A stretch of DNA of 64,000 nucleotides, from NCBI RefSeq assembly GCF_001995215.1, contig NZ_MUXN01000015.1, forward strand, positions 1 to 64,000. Reading direction: 5' to 3'. This DNA comes from Amycolatopsis azurea DSM 43854. GTDB taxonomy: Bacteria > Actinomycetota > Actinomycetes > Mycobacteriales > Pseudonocardiaceae. How positions within the stretch are numbered: position 1 is the first letter of the stretch; each line of letters opens with the position of its first letter. The notes beneath the pieces are model-generated. The model ran no database searches. It saw only the letters and a list, made by a program, of their open reading frames with translations, and was not told the origin of the DNA. The position numbers were made by a program, and so were the translations under genes. Of this stretch, positions 47,820-60,621 are shown in pieces.

Positions 47820-48760
47820 GCGACACCACCGGACCAGCGGCGCTTGCGGGCCACCACGAACCGGACCATGTCCGCGATCCAGTCCGAATCGGTGCGCAGC
47901 ACCAGATGCGCGGCACCGGCGCGGCGCAGCGCGGCCGCGACCTCCTGCCGGTGAGCGTGCGCCGCGGCGCCGAATTCCTTGCGCAGCAAGGCCGAAGCGT
48001 GCACTTCGCGCTGTTTCCCTGTCTCCGGGTCGGCCAGCACGACGGTGCCCACGTCGGGCAGGTCGATGTCGCGCGGGTCGAGGACTTCGATGGCGATGAG
48101 GTCGTGGTGCCCGCCGAGCGCACGCAACGGGCGCTGCCACTCGGTGTCACCGAGGAAATCGGAGATCACGACGGCGAGCCCGCGACGGCGGGGCGGACGG
48201 CGCAGTTTCTCCAGTGCCGCGGCGAGATCCCCGCGGACGCCTTCCTCGGCGCGCGGGGTCTCGGCGAGCTTGCGGACCAGTCCCCGCGCGTGCGGGAGCC
48301 CGCCGCGCGCCGGGATCCGCGTGATGCTGCCCGCTCCGTTGGAGACGAGCGCGCCGATCCGGTTGCCACCGCCGCCGGTCAGATGGGCGACGGCGGCCGT
48401 CGCGCAGACGACCAGGTCGCGTTTCTCGCACAACGCCGTGCCGAAGTCGAGGCTCGCGGACACGTCCGCCACCAGCCACGTCTCCAGCTCGCGGTCGGCG
48501 ACGGTCTCCCGGATGTGCGGGCTCGTCGTCCGCGCGGTGACCGCCCAGTCCATCCGGCGGACGTCGTCACCGGGCTGGTACGGCCGGGCCTCCCCCGGTT
48601 CCGAACCCGGTCCAGGCACCAGACCGAGGTGGTTGCCCTGCAGCAGACCATCGAGACGGCGGCGCACGTCGAGTTCGAGCGTGCGCAGGCCCGCCTCCAT
48701 CCGCTCCCCGCGGAGCACCGGCGGTGCCCAGGAAGGACGTTCGCCCTTCTCGTTCTTCAC
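47816..48760 (-). CDS. DUF58 domain protein of a MoxR operon
   Basis: A 314-residue protein. The DUF58 signature reads GEARPYQPGDDVRRMDWAVT, followed by a degenerate VWA-like fold (LVADVSASLDFG, AVVISDFLGDTEW). Partner of MoxR ATPases in most bacteria; the precise role is unknown. The GTG at 48760 is 10 bp from the moxR stop and the end overlaps the VWA gene start, so the three genes form one tight operon. Confidence 0.9.
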   Translation of the reverse strand: MKNEKGERPSWAPPVLRGERMEAGLRTLELDVRRRLDGLLQGNHLGLVPGPGSEPGEARPYQPGDDVRRMDWAVTARTTSPHIRETVADRELETWLVADVSASLDFGTALCEKRDLVVCATAAVAHLTGGGGNRIGALVSNGAGSITRIPARGGLPHARGLVRKLAETPRAEEGVRGDLAAALEKLRRPPRRRGLAVVISDFLGDTEWQRPLRALGGHHDLIAIEVLDPRDIDLPDVGTVVLADPETGKQREVHASALLRKEFGAAAHAHRQEVAAALRRAGAAHLVLRTDSDWIADMVRFVVARKRRWSGGVA

Positions 48761-48770
48761 GCTCGCTTCC

Positions 48771-49841
48771 CTACCTGACCGGTGCGCCGGCCGGGACCGG
48801 GCCGCCCTGCCCGGCGCCGCCCTGCGGACGGGCCGAGACCTGCGGCAGCGGGACGGTCTGCAGCACCCGCGTGATGATGTGGTCGATGGGCACGCCGTCG
48901 GCCAGCGCGTCGTAGGACAGCACGAGCCGGTGACGCAGCACGTCGGGGACGACGTCGACGACGTCCTGCGGCAGCACGTAGTCGCGGCCGCGGACCAGCG
49001 CCAGCGCGCGGGACGCGGCGATGATGCCGAGGCTGGCACGCGGCGAGGCGCCGTAGGACACCCAGCCCGCGACATCGGCGAGGCCGTGGTCGTTCGGCGT
49101 GCGGGTGGTGAGCACGAGGCGGACGACGTAATCGACCAGCGCGTGGTGCACGAAGACCTGCGAAGCGACGTTCTGCAGCCGGACCAGCTCGGCCGGGCTC
49201 AGCACCTCTTGCGGGGTGGGCGGGGTGACGCCCATCCGGTAGATGATCTCCCGCTCTTCCTCGGCGGTCGGGTACTCGACGACGATCTTGAACAGGAACC
49301 GGTCGCGCTGCGCCTCGGGCAGCGGGTACACACCCTCGTTCTCGATCGGGTTCTGCGTGGCGAGCACGAGGAACGGGTCGGGCATCGGGAAGGTCTGGCC
49401 GCCGATCGACACGTGCCGCTCGGCCATCACCTCGAGCATCGCCGACTGCACCTTCGCCGGCGCGCGGTTGATCTCGTCGGCGAGTACGAAGTTCGCCACC
49501 ACCGGGCCGAGTTCGACGTCGAACCGCTCGGCGCCCTGGCGGTAGATCCGGGTGCCGAGGATGTCGGCGGGGACCAGGTCCGGGGTGAACTGCACGCGCG
49601 AGAACGACCCGCCGACCACCCGGGCGAAGGTCTCGACGGCGAGGGTCTTCGCGACGCCGGGGACGCCTTCGAGGAGGAGGTGTCCCCTGGCCAGCAGGCC
49701 GACCAGCATCCGCTCGACCAGCCTGTCCTGGCCGACGATGATCCGCTTGACCTCGAACACGGTCCGCTCCAGCAACTGGGCGTCCCGCGCCGGCGTTCCG
49801 GGCTGCTGCTGCGCGCCGTCGGCGTAGCCGGGCTCGGTCAC
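48771..49841 (-). CDS. moxR: MoxR-family AAA ATPase
   Basis: A 356-residue AAA+ ATPase. Walker A EGVPGVAKT at 58-66, Walker B and sensor regions in NFVLADEINRAPAKVQSAML, and LATQNPIENEGVYPLPEAQR. MoxR proteins act as chaperones with DUF58 and VWA partners, which follow directly here. The GTG at 49841 has AGGAGGC upstream. In M. tuberculosis moxR1 lies next to the ripA/ripB hydrolases; here a MobA-like gene is in between. Confidence 0.92.
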   Translation of the reverse strand: MTEPGYADGAQQQPGTPARDAQLLERTVFEVKRIIVGQDRLVERMLVGLLARGHLLLEGVPGVAKTLAVETFARVVGGSFSRVQFTPDLVPADILGTRIYRQGAERFDVELGPVVANFVLADEINRAPAKVQSAMLEVMAERHVSIGGQTFPMPDPFLVLATQNPIENEGVYPLPEAQRDRFLFKIVVEYPTAEEEREIIYRMGVTPPTPQEVLSPAELVRLQNVASQVFVHHALVDYVVRLVLTTRTPNDHGLADVAGWVSYGASPRASLGIIAASRALALVRGRDYVLPQDVVDVVPDVLRHRLVLSYDALADGVPIDHIITRVLQTVPLPQVSARPQGGAGQGGPVPAGAPVR

Positions 49842-49964
49842 TCGTGCCTCCTGTGTTCCCCGCTTGCGTTGTTCCGTCCGGATGTGACCGTAGTGGTCGG
49901 TGGCACAGCCGTTCGTGAAGGTAGCCAACCCGATCAGCGGTATGACGGCTGTGAAGGGGCTTGA

Positions 49965-50507
49965 CTACGACCAGCGGTCGAGGTCCTCCGGCGTGTCGAT
50001 GTCGTCGCTCTCGCCCGGCTCCTCGGGCACCTCGACGATCTCCAGCCCGCCCAGCGTCCGTCGCAACGAGGCGTTCTCGACCGTCTCCGGCAAGGCCCCG
50101 CGCAGCGCCCCCACCCGCCAGGCGCCGAGCAGCCACTGCCGCTCCCCCGAGTCGTCGACCAGCACGGCTCCGGACGCGGCACCGAGCGAACCGACCAGCC
50201 GATCCACAGTGGACGACCGCACTCCGGCGAGATCACCGGCCAGCACGACGACGATCTCCGTGCGCACCAACGCGAGACCGGCAGCCAGCGCGGCGACCGG
50301 ACCTGTCCCGGGCGAGGACTCCCGGGTCCACAGCACGTCACCGAAGCCCGGCCGTTCGGGACCGACGACGATCACCGGATCCGCGGCCGCGAGCGCCGCC
50401 AGAGCCCTGGCGAGCAACGGTTTCCCGCCGACGGGAAGCGCGGGTTTGTCCACACCGGACAGGCGGCGCGCGGCACCGCCCGCCAGCACGATCCCCGCGT
50501 AAGTCAC
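49965..50507 (-). CDS. MobA-like nucleotidyltransferase
   Basis: A 180-residue protein with the GT-A-type motif IVLAGGAARRLSGVDKPALP, then VVVLAGDLAGVRSSTVDRL. It resembles molybdenum cofactor guanylyltransferase MobA, which attaches GMP to molybdopterin, but other molybdenum genes are absent nearby, so the assignment is to the family only. The GTG at 50507 begins 2 bp after the RipA-like gene stop, making co-translation likely. Confidence 0.8.
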   Translation of the reverse strand: MTYAGIVLAGGAARRLSGVDKPALPVGGKPLLARALAALAAADPVIVVGPERPGFGDVLWTRESSPGTGPVAALAAGLALVRTEIVVVLAGDLAGVRSSTVDRLVGSLGAASGAVLVDDSGERQWLLGAWRVGALRGALPETVENASLRRTLGGLEIVEVPEEPGESDDIDTPEDLDRWS

Positions 50508-50509
50508 GA

Positions 50510-51862
50510 CTAGCCGATCATGCGGGTCGCGTACGGCATGATGCCGCCGTAGCGCACCGGAGCGACCCGGACCCGCAGACCGGACTGCGGCGCTTCGACC
50601 ATCTGCCCGTTCCCGAGGTACATCGCGACGTGGTGGATGCCCCCACCGCCGCCCCAGAAGAGCATGTCGCCGCGGCGCATCTGGGACAGCGGCACCTTTC
50701 GCCCGGAGTTGTACTGGTATCCGCTGTAGTGCGGGAGCGCCCGCACCCCGGCGAACGCGTAGATCATCAGGCCCGAGCAGTCGAAGCCGATCTTCATGTA
50801 GTCGCCGTAGCGGTCGGCGACGCCACCGTCGCGGATACCGCGCGTCGGGCCGGAGGTGTTGCCACCGCCCCAAGCGTACGGAAGTCCCAGCTGCGACAAC
50901 GCCCGCTGGACCGCGGCCTCGACACTCGCCCCGGCGGGCGCCGACTGGACGGGCCTGCTCGACGGACGGCCACCGCCGCCCTGGCTGGGGCTGGGCCTCG
51001 ACGCGGCGAGCGCGGCCTGACGGGCACGCTCCTCGTCCTCGCGGGCCTTCTGCGCCTTCCAGTCTTCATAGCGCTGCCGCTGCCCTTGCAGGCCGCTGAC
51101 CTTCTGCTGCGCTTCGAAGAGCTGCTTCTCGACGTTCGTCTTGTCGGCTTCGAGCTTCTCGTTCTGCGTGGCCTGGGTGTCCTGCGCGTGCTGTGCGGCG
51201 CTCTGGGCGTTGTCGGCCTCGTGCTTCGCCGCTTCGGCAGCGCGCTTGCGCTCCTGCGCGATCTCCAGCTTCTTGCGCGCCGTCGCGTCCTTGTTGGACT
51301 TGTCCGTCTGCGCGCGCTTCATCGTGTCGAGCGCGTTGAGCCTGCTGCCGCCGACCGCGTCGAGCATCTGGGCGCGGCCGAGGAGTTCCTTGGGGCTGTT
51401 GGCGGTCAGGTACGCCGACACCGAACCGATGGTGCTGCCCTGCTGGAAGCTGGCGGCGGCGAACTTGTCGAGGTCGGCGCGGGCTTTGTCGATGGTCGCC
51501 TGCGCGGCGTCGGATTCGGTGCGCGCGGACTTCGCCTCGCGGTCGGCCTGGGCGGCTTCGTCCTGCGCGGTCTCCGCGTCGACCCTCGCCTTGTTGGCCT
51601 CTTCCATCTTCAGCTCGACGTCGTCGTTGAGCTGCGCGAGCTTCGATTCGGCCTGGGCCAGCTGGTTCGTCAGCCTGCCGACGTCGCCCGCCTTGGCGTT
51701 GGCGTCGGCCTTGCTGGAGTTGATCTCGGAGTCGCTGGGGTTCGGCGGGGGCGGCGGTACCGCGATGGCGGTACCCGTCACCCCGAGCAACAGGGCGATC
51801 CCCAGCGCACCGATGGTCGTGCCACGGCGGGCACCGGCCGCAGACCCGGCTTCACCACGCAC
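50510..51862 (-). CDS. RipA-like NlpC/P60 peptidoglycan endopeptidase
   Basis: A 450-residue exported cell-wall hydrolase. A signal peptide (GALGIALLLGVTGTAIA) is followed by a long alpha-helical coiled coil (about 45-285) that would hold the enzyme inactive, a Gly/Ser/Pro linker and an NlpC/P60 domain. Catalytic Cys lies in GFDCSGLMIYAF and His in GGIHHVAMYLGNG. It cleaves peptide cross-links during septation and daughter-cell separation. The start is the GTG at 51862. It is divergent from acnA, matching the acn/ripA arrangement of mycobacteria. Confidence 0.9.
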   Translation of the reverse strand: MRGEAGSAAGARRGTTIGALGIALLLGVTGTAIAVPPPPPNPSDSEINSSKADANAKAGDVGRLTNQLAQAESKLAQLNDDVELKMEEANKARVDAETAQDEAAQADREAKSARTESDAAQATIDKARADLDKFAAASFQQGSTIGSVSAYLTANSPKELLGRAQMLDAVGGSRLNALDTMKRAQTDKSNKDATARKKLEIAQERKRAAEAAKHEADNAQSAAQHAQDTQATQNEKLEADKTNVEKQLFEAQQKVSGLQGQRQRYEDWKAQKAREDEERARQAALAASRPSPSQGGGGRPSSRPVQSAPAGASVEAAVQRALSQLGLPYAWGGGNTSGPTRGIRDGGVADRYGDYMKIGFDCSGLMIYAFAGVRALPHYSGYQYNSGRKVPLSQMRRGDMLFWGGGGGIHHVAMYLGNGQMVEAPQSGLRVRVAPVRYGGIMPYATRMIG

Positions 51863-55013
<3,151 letters not shown>

Positions 55014-55023
55014 GCAGCACACC

Positions 55024-55064
55024 CGAAGGCCCCTTTCCCCGCACTTTGGGGAAAGGGGCCTTCG
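55024..55064 (+). terminator. Intrinsic terminator of acnA
   Basis: Perfect 17 bp arms CGAAGGCCCCTTTCCCC and inverse with a 7 bp loop, followed by TCGTTTTT. This is the only one of the long palindromes with a clear T-run, so it is the best supported intrinsic terminator in the window. Confidence 0.8.
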
Positions 55065-55087
55065 TCGTTTTTCGGTAGCGTGGCCGT

Positions 55088-55888
55088 ATGGCCCACGGTC
55101 GGATTCAGGTCGAGAACGGCGAACTGGCGTACGAGATCCGGGGCGCGGGCGATCCCGTCGTCCTGCTGCACGGCGGCATGCTCGATTCCCGGATGTGGGA
55201 CGCCGAGATGACGGCGCTCGAACGGCACCACACCGCCATCCGGTACGACGCGCGCGGACACGGCGAGTCCTCGACGCCGACGCAGCGCTTCAAGCATTAC
55301 GAGGACCTCCGTTCGCTGCTGACCGCGCTGGAACTCCCCTGCGCCACGCTGGTCGGGTTATCCGGCGGCGGGCGCATCGCGGTCGACTTCGCGCTGACCT
55401 ACCCGGACCTCGTCGAGAACCTGGTCCTCGTGGCGACCGGGCTCGGCGCGATGGTGACGAAGGATCCTTTCGTCTTGGAGCAGAACAAGAAACTCGAGGA
55501 GGCGGGCGCCAGAGGTGATCTGCCCGCCGCCATCGAGTGTGTCCTGCGGATGTGGGTGGACGGCCCCCGGCGTGCTCCGGAAGACGTCGATCAGAATGTC
55601 CGGCGCCGGTGCCGGGAGATGTACACGGACACGATCACCCGGCACTCAGGCAGCGGCTTCGTGCTGATGGACGAACTGCGGGCCGTCGAACGGGTCAGGG
55701 AGCTGACGCCGCGCACGTTGACGCTGGTGGGCGATCTGGATTCCTCGGACATCCTCGCCATCGCCGACCAGCTCGAAAGCGAGGCACGCGACGCCCGGAA
55801 ACTCGTCGTCCCCGGGGTCGCGCACATGATCAACCTGGAGAAGCCCGCCGACTTTTCGCGGATATTGCTGGATTTCCTGGACTGCTAG
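55088..55888 (+). CDS. Alpha/beta hydrolase
   Basis: A 266-residue hydrolase. LLHGGMLDSRMWD holds the oxyanion region, GLSGGG the catalytic serine elbow and GVAHMINLEKP the histidine. It resembles 3-oxoadipate enol-lactonase-like or haloalkane-type hydrolases, but the substrate cannot be assigned. The ATG at 55088 is used. Its stop overlaps the stop of the convergent mgtC gene (CTAG). Confidence 0.85.
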   Translation: MAHGRIQVENGELAYEIRGAGDPVVLLHGGMLDSRMWDAEMTALERHHTAIRYDARGHGESSTPTQRFKHYEDLRSLLTALELPCATLVGLSGGGRIAVDFALTYPDLVENLVLVATGLGAMVTKDPFVLEQNKKLEEAGARGDLPAAIECVLRMWVDGPRRAPEDVDQNVRRRCREMYTDTITRHSGSGFVLMDELRAVERVRELTPRTLTLVGDLDSSDILAIADQLESEARDARKLVVPGVAHMINLEKPADFSRILLDFLDC

Positions 55889-56355
55889 ACGGGCTCTTCC
55901 TGCTCCGAGCACTCGTCCCGGTTCTCCGGGCGCCGGTCGACGACGCGGCCGAGCGGGCGCAGCAGCACGTTGACCCCGACGATCACCCCGGTCCCGGCGA
56001 GCGCGACGACGTAAAGTCCCGCTCCCGCAAGGGATCCGACGGCCGCCGAGCACCACAGCGTGGCGGCGGTGTTGAGCCCGCGCACGTTCAGCCCGTCCCG
56101 CAGAATCACTCCGGCACCGAGGAAACCGATCCCGGAGACGATCTGCGCGGCGACCCGCGTCGGGTCCGCGTCGCCACTGGTGTTCAGCCCGCCGAACCCG
56201 TGGGCGGACAACAGGACGAAGAGGGTGGCGCCGACGGCGACGAGGGCGTTGGTGCGGAGTCCGGCCATCCGGGCGCGGTACTGGCGCTCGATGCCGATGA
56301 CGGCGCCGAGGCCGACGCCGGTGCCGACCCTGAGCAGCATTTCGAAGGTGTTCAT
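55885..56355 (-). CDS. MgtC/SapB family membrane protein
   Basis: A 156-residue protein with four to five hydrophobic helices. The conserved opening FEMLLRVGTGVGLGAVIGIE then RQYRARMAGLRTNALVAVGA identifies MgtC. The cytoplasmic C-terminal domain of longer MgtC proteins is missing, so this is the short SapB-like form. MgtC of pathogens helps survival under magnesium limitation and inside phagosomes; here the role is uncertain. The ATG at 56355 is used. Confidence 0.85.
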   Translation of the reverse strand: MNTFEMLLRVGTGVGLGAVIGIERQYRARMAGLRTNALVAVGATLFVLLSAHGFGGLNTSGDADPTRVAAQIVSGIGFLGAGVILRDGLNVRGLNTAATLWCSAAVGSLAGAGLYVVALAGTGVIVGVNVLLRPLGRVVDRRPENRDECSEQEEPV

Positions 56356-56612
56356 GATTCCGGCTCTTTTCTGGCGTGCGTACACAAGGCCAGACAGGGA
56401 AAGAAGACCGGAGAAGGTCAGCGCACCGCGCACACGGGTGAACGGCGACCACGTCCGGTCGTTCCAGAACTGTCTTCCGGCATGTGCCGCTCACCTCGCT
56501 TTCGTACTCGATCGGTGTTGATCAACCTTCGGGACTGTACCACCGGACCGCCGTCCGGCCACCCCGCGCGTGGACGGGCTCACACCTCGACTCGCGACAG
56601 GACTTGGCCGTG

Positions 56613-56675
56613 CGCGTGTCGTCCGTCCAGTCACGCGTGTCGTCCATCGGATCACACGTGTCGTCCGGTAAGTGA
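56613..56675. repeat. Three tandem 21 bp repeats downstream of lysR
   Basis: Copies start at 56613, 56634 and 56655. Each begins CGCGTGTCGTCC or CACGTGTCGTCC and ends TCA or TGA with a variable middle. The third copy runs into GGGCCACTCACGAG, the outer end seen at 10155 and 30807, which also contains the lysR stop codon. The 328 bp gap 56356-56683 holds no gene I can support. Confidence 0.65.
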
Positions 56676-56683
56676 CGGGCCAC

Positions 56684-57583
56684 TCACGAGTCGAACGCGT
56701 CGCGGATCGTGTCGCGCAGCCAGCGCTGGGCCGGATCGGCGTCGAGCCGCGCGTGCCAGAGCAGGCAGACTTCGATCTCCGGAAGATCCGCGGGAATCGG
56801 GAACCAGCGGATGCCGAGCGACCGGCCGTACTGCTCGGCGAGCCGCGAGGGTACGAGCCCGATGTAGTCGCTCGACGAGACCAGGAAAGCGGCGACGGCG
56901 GACGTGGGGACGACCGCCGCGACCCGGCGCTGAAGACCGGCCGCTTCGAGCACGTCGTCGAGCGGTCCCCTGCCCCGGCCGCGCCGGGAAGCGGAGACGT
57001 GGGGATAGCGGCAAAGCTGAGCCAGCGTCGGGCGCCGGGTGCCGCCGAGCGGACCGTCCGCCCGGACGATCCCGACCACCCGTTCGCGGTACAGCGGCAT
57101 CGAGCGGATGTCGGGAGCGGTGACGTCGCCCGCGCCGATGTCCAGATCCACCGAGCCGTCCCGCAACGCTTCGGTGCTCTCACTGCCTTCGGCCACGAAG
57201 CGCAGGACAACGCCCGGCGCGACTGCGGCGGTCGCTTCGACGGCGGCAGTCGTCAATGTCGCGGCGACGCCGTCGTTGATGCGGATCGTGAAGGTGCGTT
57301 CAAGATCGCCGATCGCCAGGTCGCGGTCGGCGCTGATCAGAGCGGACGCCTCGTCGAGCAGTGACCGCACGCGCGGCGCGGTCCGGAGCGCGAACGGCGT
57401 CGGCACCATCCCCCGGCCGGCGCGCACCAGGATCGGGTCCCCCATCGCCCGCCGCAACCGGCCCAGTGCCCGGCTCGCCGCCGGGATCGACAGGTGCAGC
57501 CGCTCGGCGGCCGCCGTCACGCTGCCTTCCCGCAGCAACGCGTCGAACACCCGGAGAAGGTTGAGATCCAGCTGGTCGGCCAT
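56684..57583 (-). CDS. LysR family transcriptional regulator
   Basis: A 299-residue regulator. The N-terminal winged helix is LNLLRVFDALLREGSVTAAA followed by ERLHLSIPAASRALGRLRRA. The C-terminal part is a two-lobed ligand-binding domain. It is divergent from an MFS exporter operon, and a palindrome in the shared promoter begins at its start codon. The stop codon TGA is provided by the sequence TCGTGAGTGG, an end repeat found elsewhere in the window. Confidence 0.88.
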   Translation of the reverse strand: MADQLDLNLLRVFDALLREGSVTAAAERLHLSIPAASRALGRLRRAMGDPILVRAGRGMVPTPFALRTAPRVRSLLDEASALISADRDLAIGDLERTFTIRINDGVAATLTTAAVEATAAVAPGVVLRFVAEGSESTEALRDGSVDLDIGAGDVTAPDIRSMPLYRERVVGIVRADGPLGGTRRPTLAQLCRYPHVSASRRGRGRGPLDDVLEAAGLQRRVAAVVPTSAVAAFLVSSSDYIGLVPSRLAEQYGRSLGIRWFPIPADLPEIEVCLLWHARLDADPAQRWLRDTIRDAFDS

Positions 57584-57603
57584 AGTTGCATCGTACGCAA
57601 CTA
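57583..57603. promoter_or_regulatory. LysR operator candidate
   Basis: TAGTTGC-N7-GCAACTA is a perfect palindrome with the LysR T-N11-A box inside it (TTGC to GCAA). A further AGTTGC half-site lies near 57615. It overlaps the lysR start, fitting autoregulation and activation or repression of the MFS operon. Confidence 0.6.
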
Positions 57604-57658
57604 GTCTTTGTCAAAGTTGCGTGGCGCGAAGACCAGGCTGGTCAATAGCTTTGCGGAC

Positions 57659-59158
57659 ATGCCACTCCGACTCCAACTCCGCGACGATCCCGCGGCCACG
57701 GCGAGCCGCCCGGTCTCGCGAAATGGCCTGCTGGCCGCCATGTGCGCCTGTGTCGTGCTCGTGGTCGGGATGGTCGCCGCGATCAACCTCGCCGTGCCGA
57801 TGCTGGCCGCGAGCGACCTCCACCCGTCCGCGTCGGCGCTGATCTGGATCGTCGACACCTACGTCGTTTTCTTCGCCTGTCTGGTGATCCCCGGTGGCGC
57901 CGCGGGCGATCGCTTCGGCCGCAAGGGCGTCCTGCTCACCGGCCTGGCGCTGTTCGCGGTCGGCGCGCTGCTGTCGACGATCGCGCCGAACGTGCCCTTC
58001 CTGCTGGCGGGCCGGGCGATCACCGGGATCGGGGCCGCCGCCGTGCTGCCCAACACCCTCGCCGTCCTGCTGCACGCCGTGCCCGCCGAGCGCAAGGGCG
58101 TGACGATCGCGACCTGGGCGTCGATGACCGGGATCGGTGGTGTCGTCGGGAACGTCGGCGGCGGCGCGGTGCTGTCCGGCGGGTCGTGGCGCTGGCTGTT
58201 CGCCGCCGCCATCCCGCTCTCACTGGTGCTCGCCGCTCTCGTCGCCCGCATCGCGCCGGTGTCGCCGCGGCACGACCGTCCGCTCAGCCCGCTCGGCGCC
58301 GTCCTGCTCGTCGGCGCGTCGGTCGCCTTGCTGCTCGGCATCGTCGAAGGGCCCGAAAAGGGTTGGGGCAGCCCGATCGTCCTGATCGGGTTCGCCGGCT
58401 CGGTCGTGCTCTTCGCCGTGTGGACGTTCGTGGAGCTGAAAGCCGAGCATCCGCTGCTCGATCCCCGGTTGTTCCGGGTGCCCGCGCTGCGCAGCGCCTG
58501 TCTCGGCATGACCGCGATCTTCTTCGGGATGTTCGCGCTGTTCTACGTCAACGCGTCCTTCCTGCAATACGGCAAGGGATTCGGCGTGCTGTTGACCGGG
58601 CTCGGGATCATCCCGCTGACCGTTCCGGTCATCCTCGGCGCGCGGCACGTGGGCAAGCTGGTCCAGCGAATCGGCGTCGACGCCACCGTCGCCATCGCGT
58701 TCGTCTTCTGCGGTTGCGGCCTCCTGGGACTGTCCACGAACGACGCTTCGACGCCGTATCCGGTCTACGCGGCCTGGCTCGTGGTGACCGGCATCGGTGT
58801 CACGCTGGCCCTTCCGACGCTGTCCGCCGCGATCTCCGGCTCACTGCCGCCCGCCCAGGCCGGTGTCGGGGCCGGGCTCCAGGCCACCACCCGTGAGTTC
58901 GGCAGCGCGCTGGGCGTCGCGGTGATCGGCACCGTCCTCACCGGACAGTTCGTCGCGGCGCTGCCCGCCGACGTCCGCGCGGCCCACGATCCGCACACCG
59001 TGGCGCAGGCCCTCGCCACGGCACCCGGCCGCACGCCTGAAGTGATTTCCGCGTTCGTCACCAGTACGAGCACGGCCCTGCGGGTCATCGGCGTGAGTGT
59101 GCTCGTCCTCGGGGCGCTCGTCGTCCTGCAATCACGCCTTTCCCGCAACACCAAGTAG
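57659..59158 (+). CDS. MFS transporter, DHA2 (EmrB/QacA) type
   Basis: A 499-residue, 14-helix exporter. The second-helix motif [20 protein letters not shown] and motif C-like [20 protein letters not shown] are typical. Proton-driven drug export is likely; the substrate is unknown. The ATG at 57659 is preferred over a TTG further upstream. The epimerase gene starts 14 bp after its stop, and the operon is probably under the divergent LysR regulator. Confidence 0.88.
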   Translation: MPLRLQLRDDPAATASRPVSRNGLLAAMCACVVLVVGMVAAINLAVPMLAASDLHPSASALIWIVDTYVVFFACLVIPGGAAGDRFGRKGVLLTGLALFAVGALLSTIAPNVPFLLAGRAITGIGAAAVLPNTLAVLLHAVPAERKGVTIATWASMTGIGGVVGNVGGGAVLSGGSWRWLFAAAIPLSLVLAALVARIAPVSPRHDRPLSPLGAVLLVGASVALLLGIVEGPEKGWGSPIVLIGFAGSVVLFAVWTFVELKAEHPLLDPRLFRVPALRSACLGMTAIFFGMFALFYVNASFLQYGKGFGVLLTGLGIIPLTVPVILGARHVGKLVQRIGVDATVAIAFVFCGCGLLGLSTNDASTPYPVYAAWLVVTGIGVTLALPTLSAAISGSLPPAQAGVGAGLQATTREFGSALGVAVIGTVLTGQFVAALPADVRAAHDPHTVAQALATAPGRTPEVISAFVTSTSTALRVIGVSVLVLGALVVLQSRLSRNTK

Positions 59159-59172
59159 AAGGAGTAATTCCC

Positions 59173-60063
59173 ATGCACGTATTCGTCACCGGAGCGACCG
59201 GCTGGATCGGCTCGGCCGTCGTGGACGAGCTGCTCGACGCCGGCCACGAGGTCACCGGCCTCGCGCGCTCGGACGCCTCCGCGGCCACGCTGGAGCGGAA
59301 GGGCGCCCGGGTCCGCCGCGGCGACCTGGACGATCTCGACGGCCTCCGCGCGGGTGCCGAGGAAGCCGAGGCCGTCATCCACCTTGCGAACAAGCACGAC
59401 TGGGCCAACCCCGCCGAGTCCAACCGGGCCGAGCGCGCCGCCGTCCAGACCTTCGCGGACACGCTGACCGGGACGGGCCGGGCCTTCGTGCTCGCGGCCG
59501 GGCTTTCGACCCTGGCGACCGGACGCCCCGCCGTCGAGACCGACCTCTCCCCCGCCGTCGGCCCCGACTCGCATCGCGGCGGCGCGGAGAACCTCGCTCT
59601 CGAATACGCCGAAAAGGGCATGCGGGTGATCAGCGCCCGCTTCGCGCCTTCGGTCCACGGCGTCGGCGACCACGGTTTCGTCGCCGGGCTCGTCGCGGCC
59701 GCCCGCAAGCACGGCGTCTCCGGCTACATCGGCGAAGGGACCACGACCTGGGCGGCGATCCACCGCACCGACGCGGCCAGGCTGGTCCGGCTCGGAATGG
59801 AAGGCGCACCCACCGGCACTCTGCTCCACGCCGTCGCCGAGGAAGCCGTCACCACCAAGGAAATCGCCGAAGCCGTCGGGCGGAAACTCGACTTGCCGGT
59901 GGCGTCCGTCGCGCCGGAGAAGGCCGCCGAGCACTTCGGGTTCGTCGCACGGTTCTTCGCGACGGATATGCCCGCCTCCAGCGAGCGCACCCGCGAACTG
60001 CTCAAGTGGGCCCCGTTCGGACCGACCCTGGTCGAGGACATCGAAGCCGGCGCCTACGCCTGA
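59173..60063 (+). CDS. NAD(P)-dependent epimerase/reductase (extended SDR)
   Basis: A 296-residue [23 protein letters not shown] is the nucleotide-binding start of the extended SDR family. The catalytic YxxxK is not in the usual form; the local segment reads [14 protein letters not shown], so YAEKG contributes only a tyrosine and lysine spaced three apart. It probably reduces or epimerises a small carbonyl compound. The operon with an MFS exporter and a darcynin protein is noted in the findings. Confidence 0.83.
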   Translation: MHVFVTGATGWIGSAVVDELLDAGHEVTGLARSDASAATLERKGARVRRGDLDDLDGLRAGAEEAEAVIHLANKHDWANPAESNRAERAAVQTFADTLTGTGRAFVLAAGLSTLATGRPAVETDLSPAVGPDSHRGGAENLALEYAEKGMRVISARFAPSVHGVGDHGFVAGLVAAARKHGVSGYIGEGTTTWAAIHRTDAARLVRLGMEGAPTGTLLHAVAEEAVTTKEIAEAVGRKLDLPVASVAPEKAAEHFGFVARFFATDMPASSERTRELLKWAPFGPTLVEDIEAGAYA

Positions 60064-60077
60064 AAGGAAGGAACACC

Positions 60078-60425
60078 ATGTCCGAAGTGACCGCCTTCAT
60101 GCTGGTCAAGACCACCCCCGAATGGCTCGGCCTCACCGTCGAGCAGCGCGTGGAGTCCTTCAAGACCGAGGTCCTCCCGGCGATCGAGAGCAAGGTGAAG
60201 GGAGTCCGGTCCCGGTTCTTCGACACCGAGTTCTACTCCGCGCGAGTGACCGACGTGTGGGTGTGGGAGGCCGAGGACCACCACTCGTACCAGCTGCTCA
60301 TCGAAGCGCTGCGCGAGACGCCGTTCTGGGACCGCTACTTCGAAATCGTCGACCTGCTGGTCGGGGTCGAGAACGCGTACGCCACGAACTACGGGTTGGA
60401 CGCCTACGCGAGCGTCGACGTCTGA
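60078..60425 (+). CDS. Darcynin family protein
   Basis: A 115-residue protein opening [20 protein letters not shown] with the later segment [20 protein letters not shown], which I recognise as the darcynin family of unknown function. It is a small ferredoxin-like alpha/beta fold that could act as an enzyme or a binding protein. It is the last gene of the LysR-controlled operon, starting 14 bp after the SDR stop. Confidence 0.8.
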   Translation: MSEVTAFMLVKTTPEWLGLTVEQRVESFKTEVLPAIESKVKGVRSRFFDTEFYSARVTDVWVWEAEDHHSYQLLIEALRETPFWDRYFEIVDLLVGVENAYATNYGLDAYASVDV

Positions 60426-60550
60426 AGCCGAGGGGTGCCAGGTGCACCGGCGGTGTCAGCCGGTGCCCTGGTCACCCACCCGGATGACCAGGGCGAAGAC
60501 CTCACCCCGGGGCATCCGGCCCTCCCCGCGGAAAACCTAGCGCCGGTTGC

Positions 60551-60606
60551 TCGGGACCGGTCCCGAAACGCCACGAAGGCCACCGCCGAGACGGTGGCCT
60601 TCGTGG
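60551..60606. terminator. Palindromic terminator between darcynin and peptidase genes
   Basis: CCACGAAGGCCACCG (60571-60585) and inverse (60592-60606) form perfect 15 bp arms around CCGAGA. A fully self-complementary TCGGGACCGGTCCCGA lies just before it at 60551-60566. Both sit in the convergent gap and could end either transcript. Confidence 0.65.
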
Positions 60607-60621
60607 TTACGTGCCTTGGTT

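Noticed and set aside
56356-56494. Possible leader peptide or magnesium-sensing leader before mgtC
   Set aside because: A short GTG frame is present, but it lacks a proline-rich or acidic run, and no M-box-like sequence is visible.
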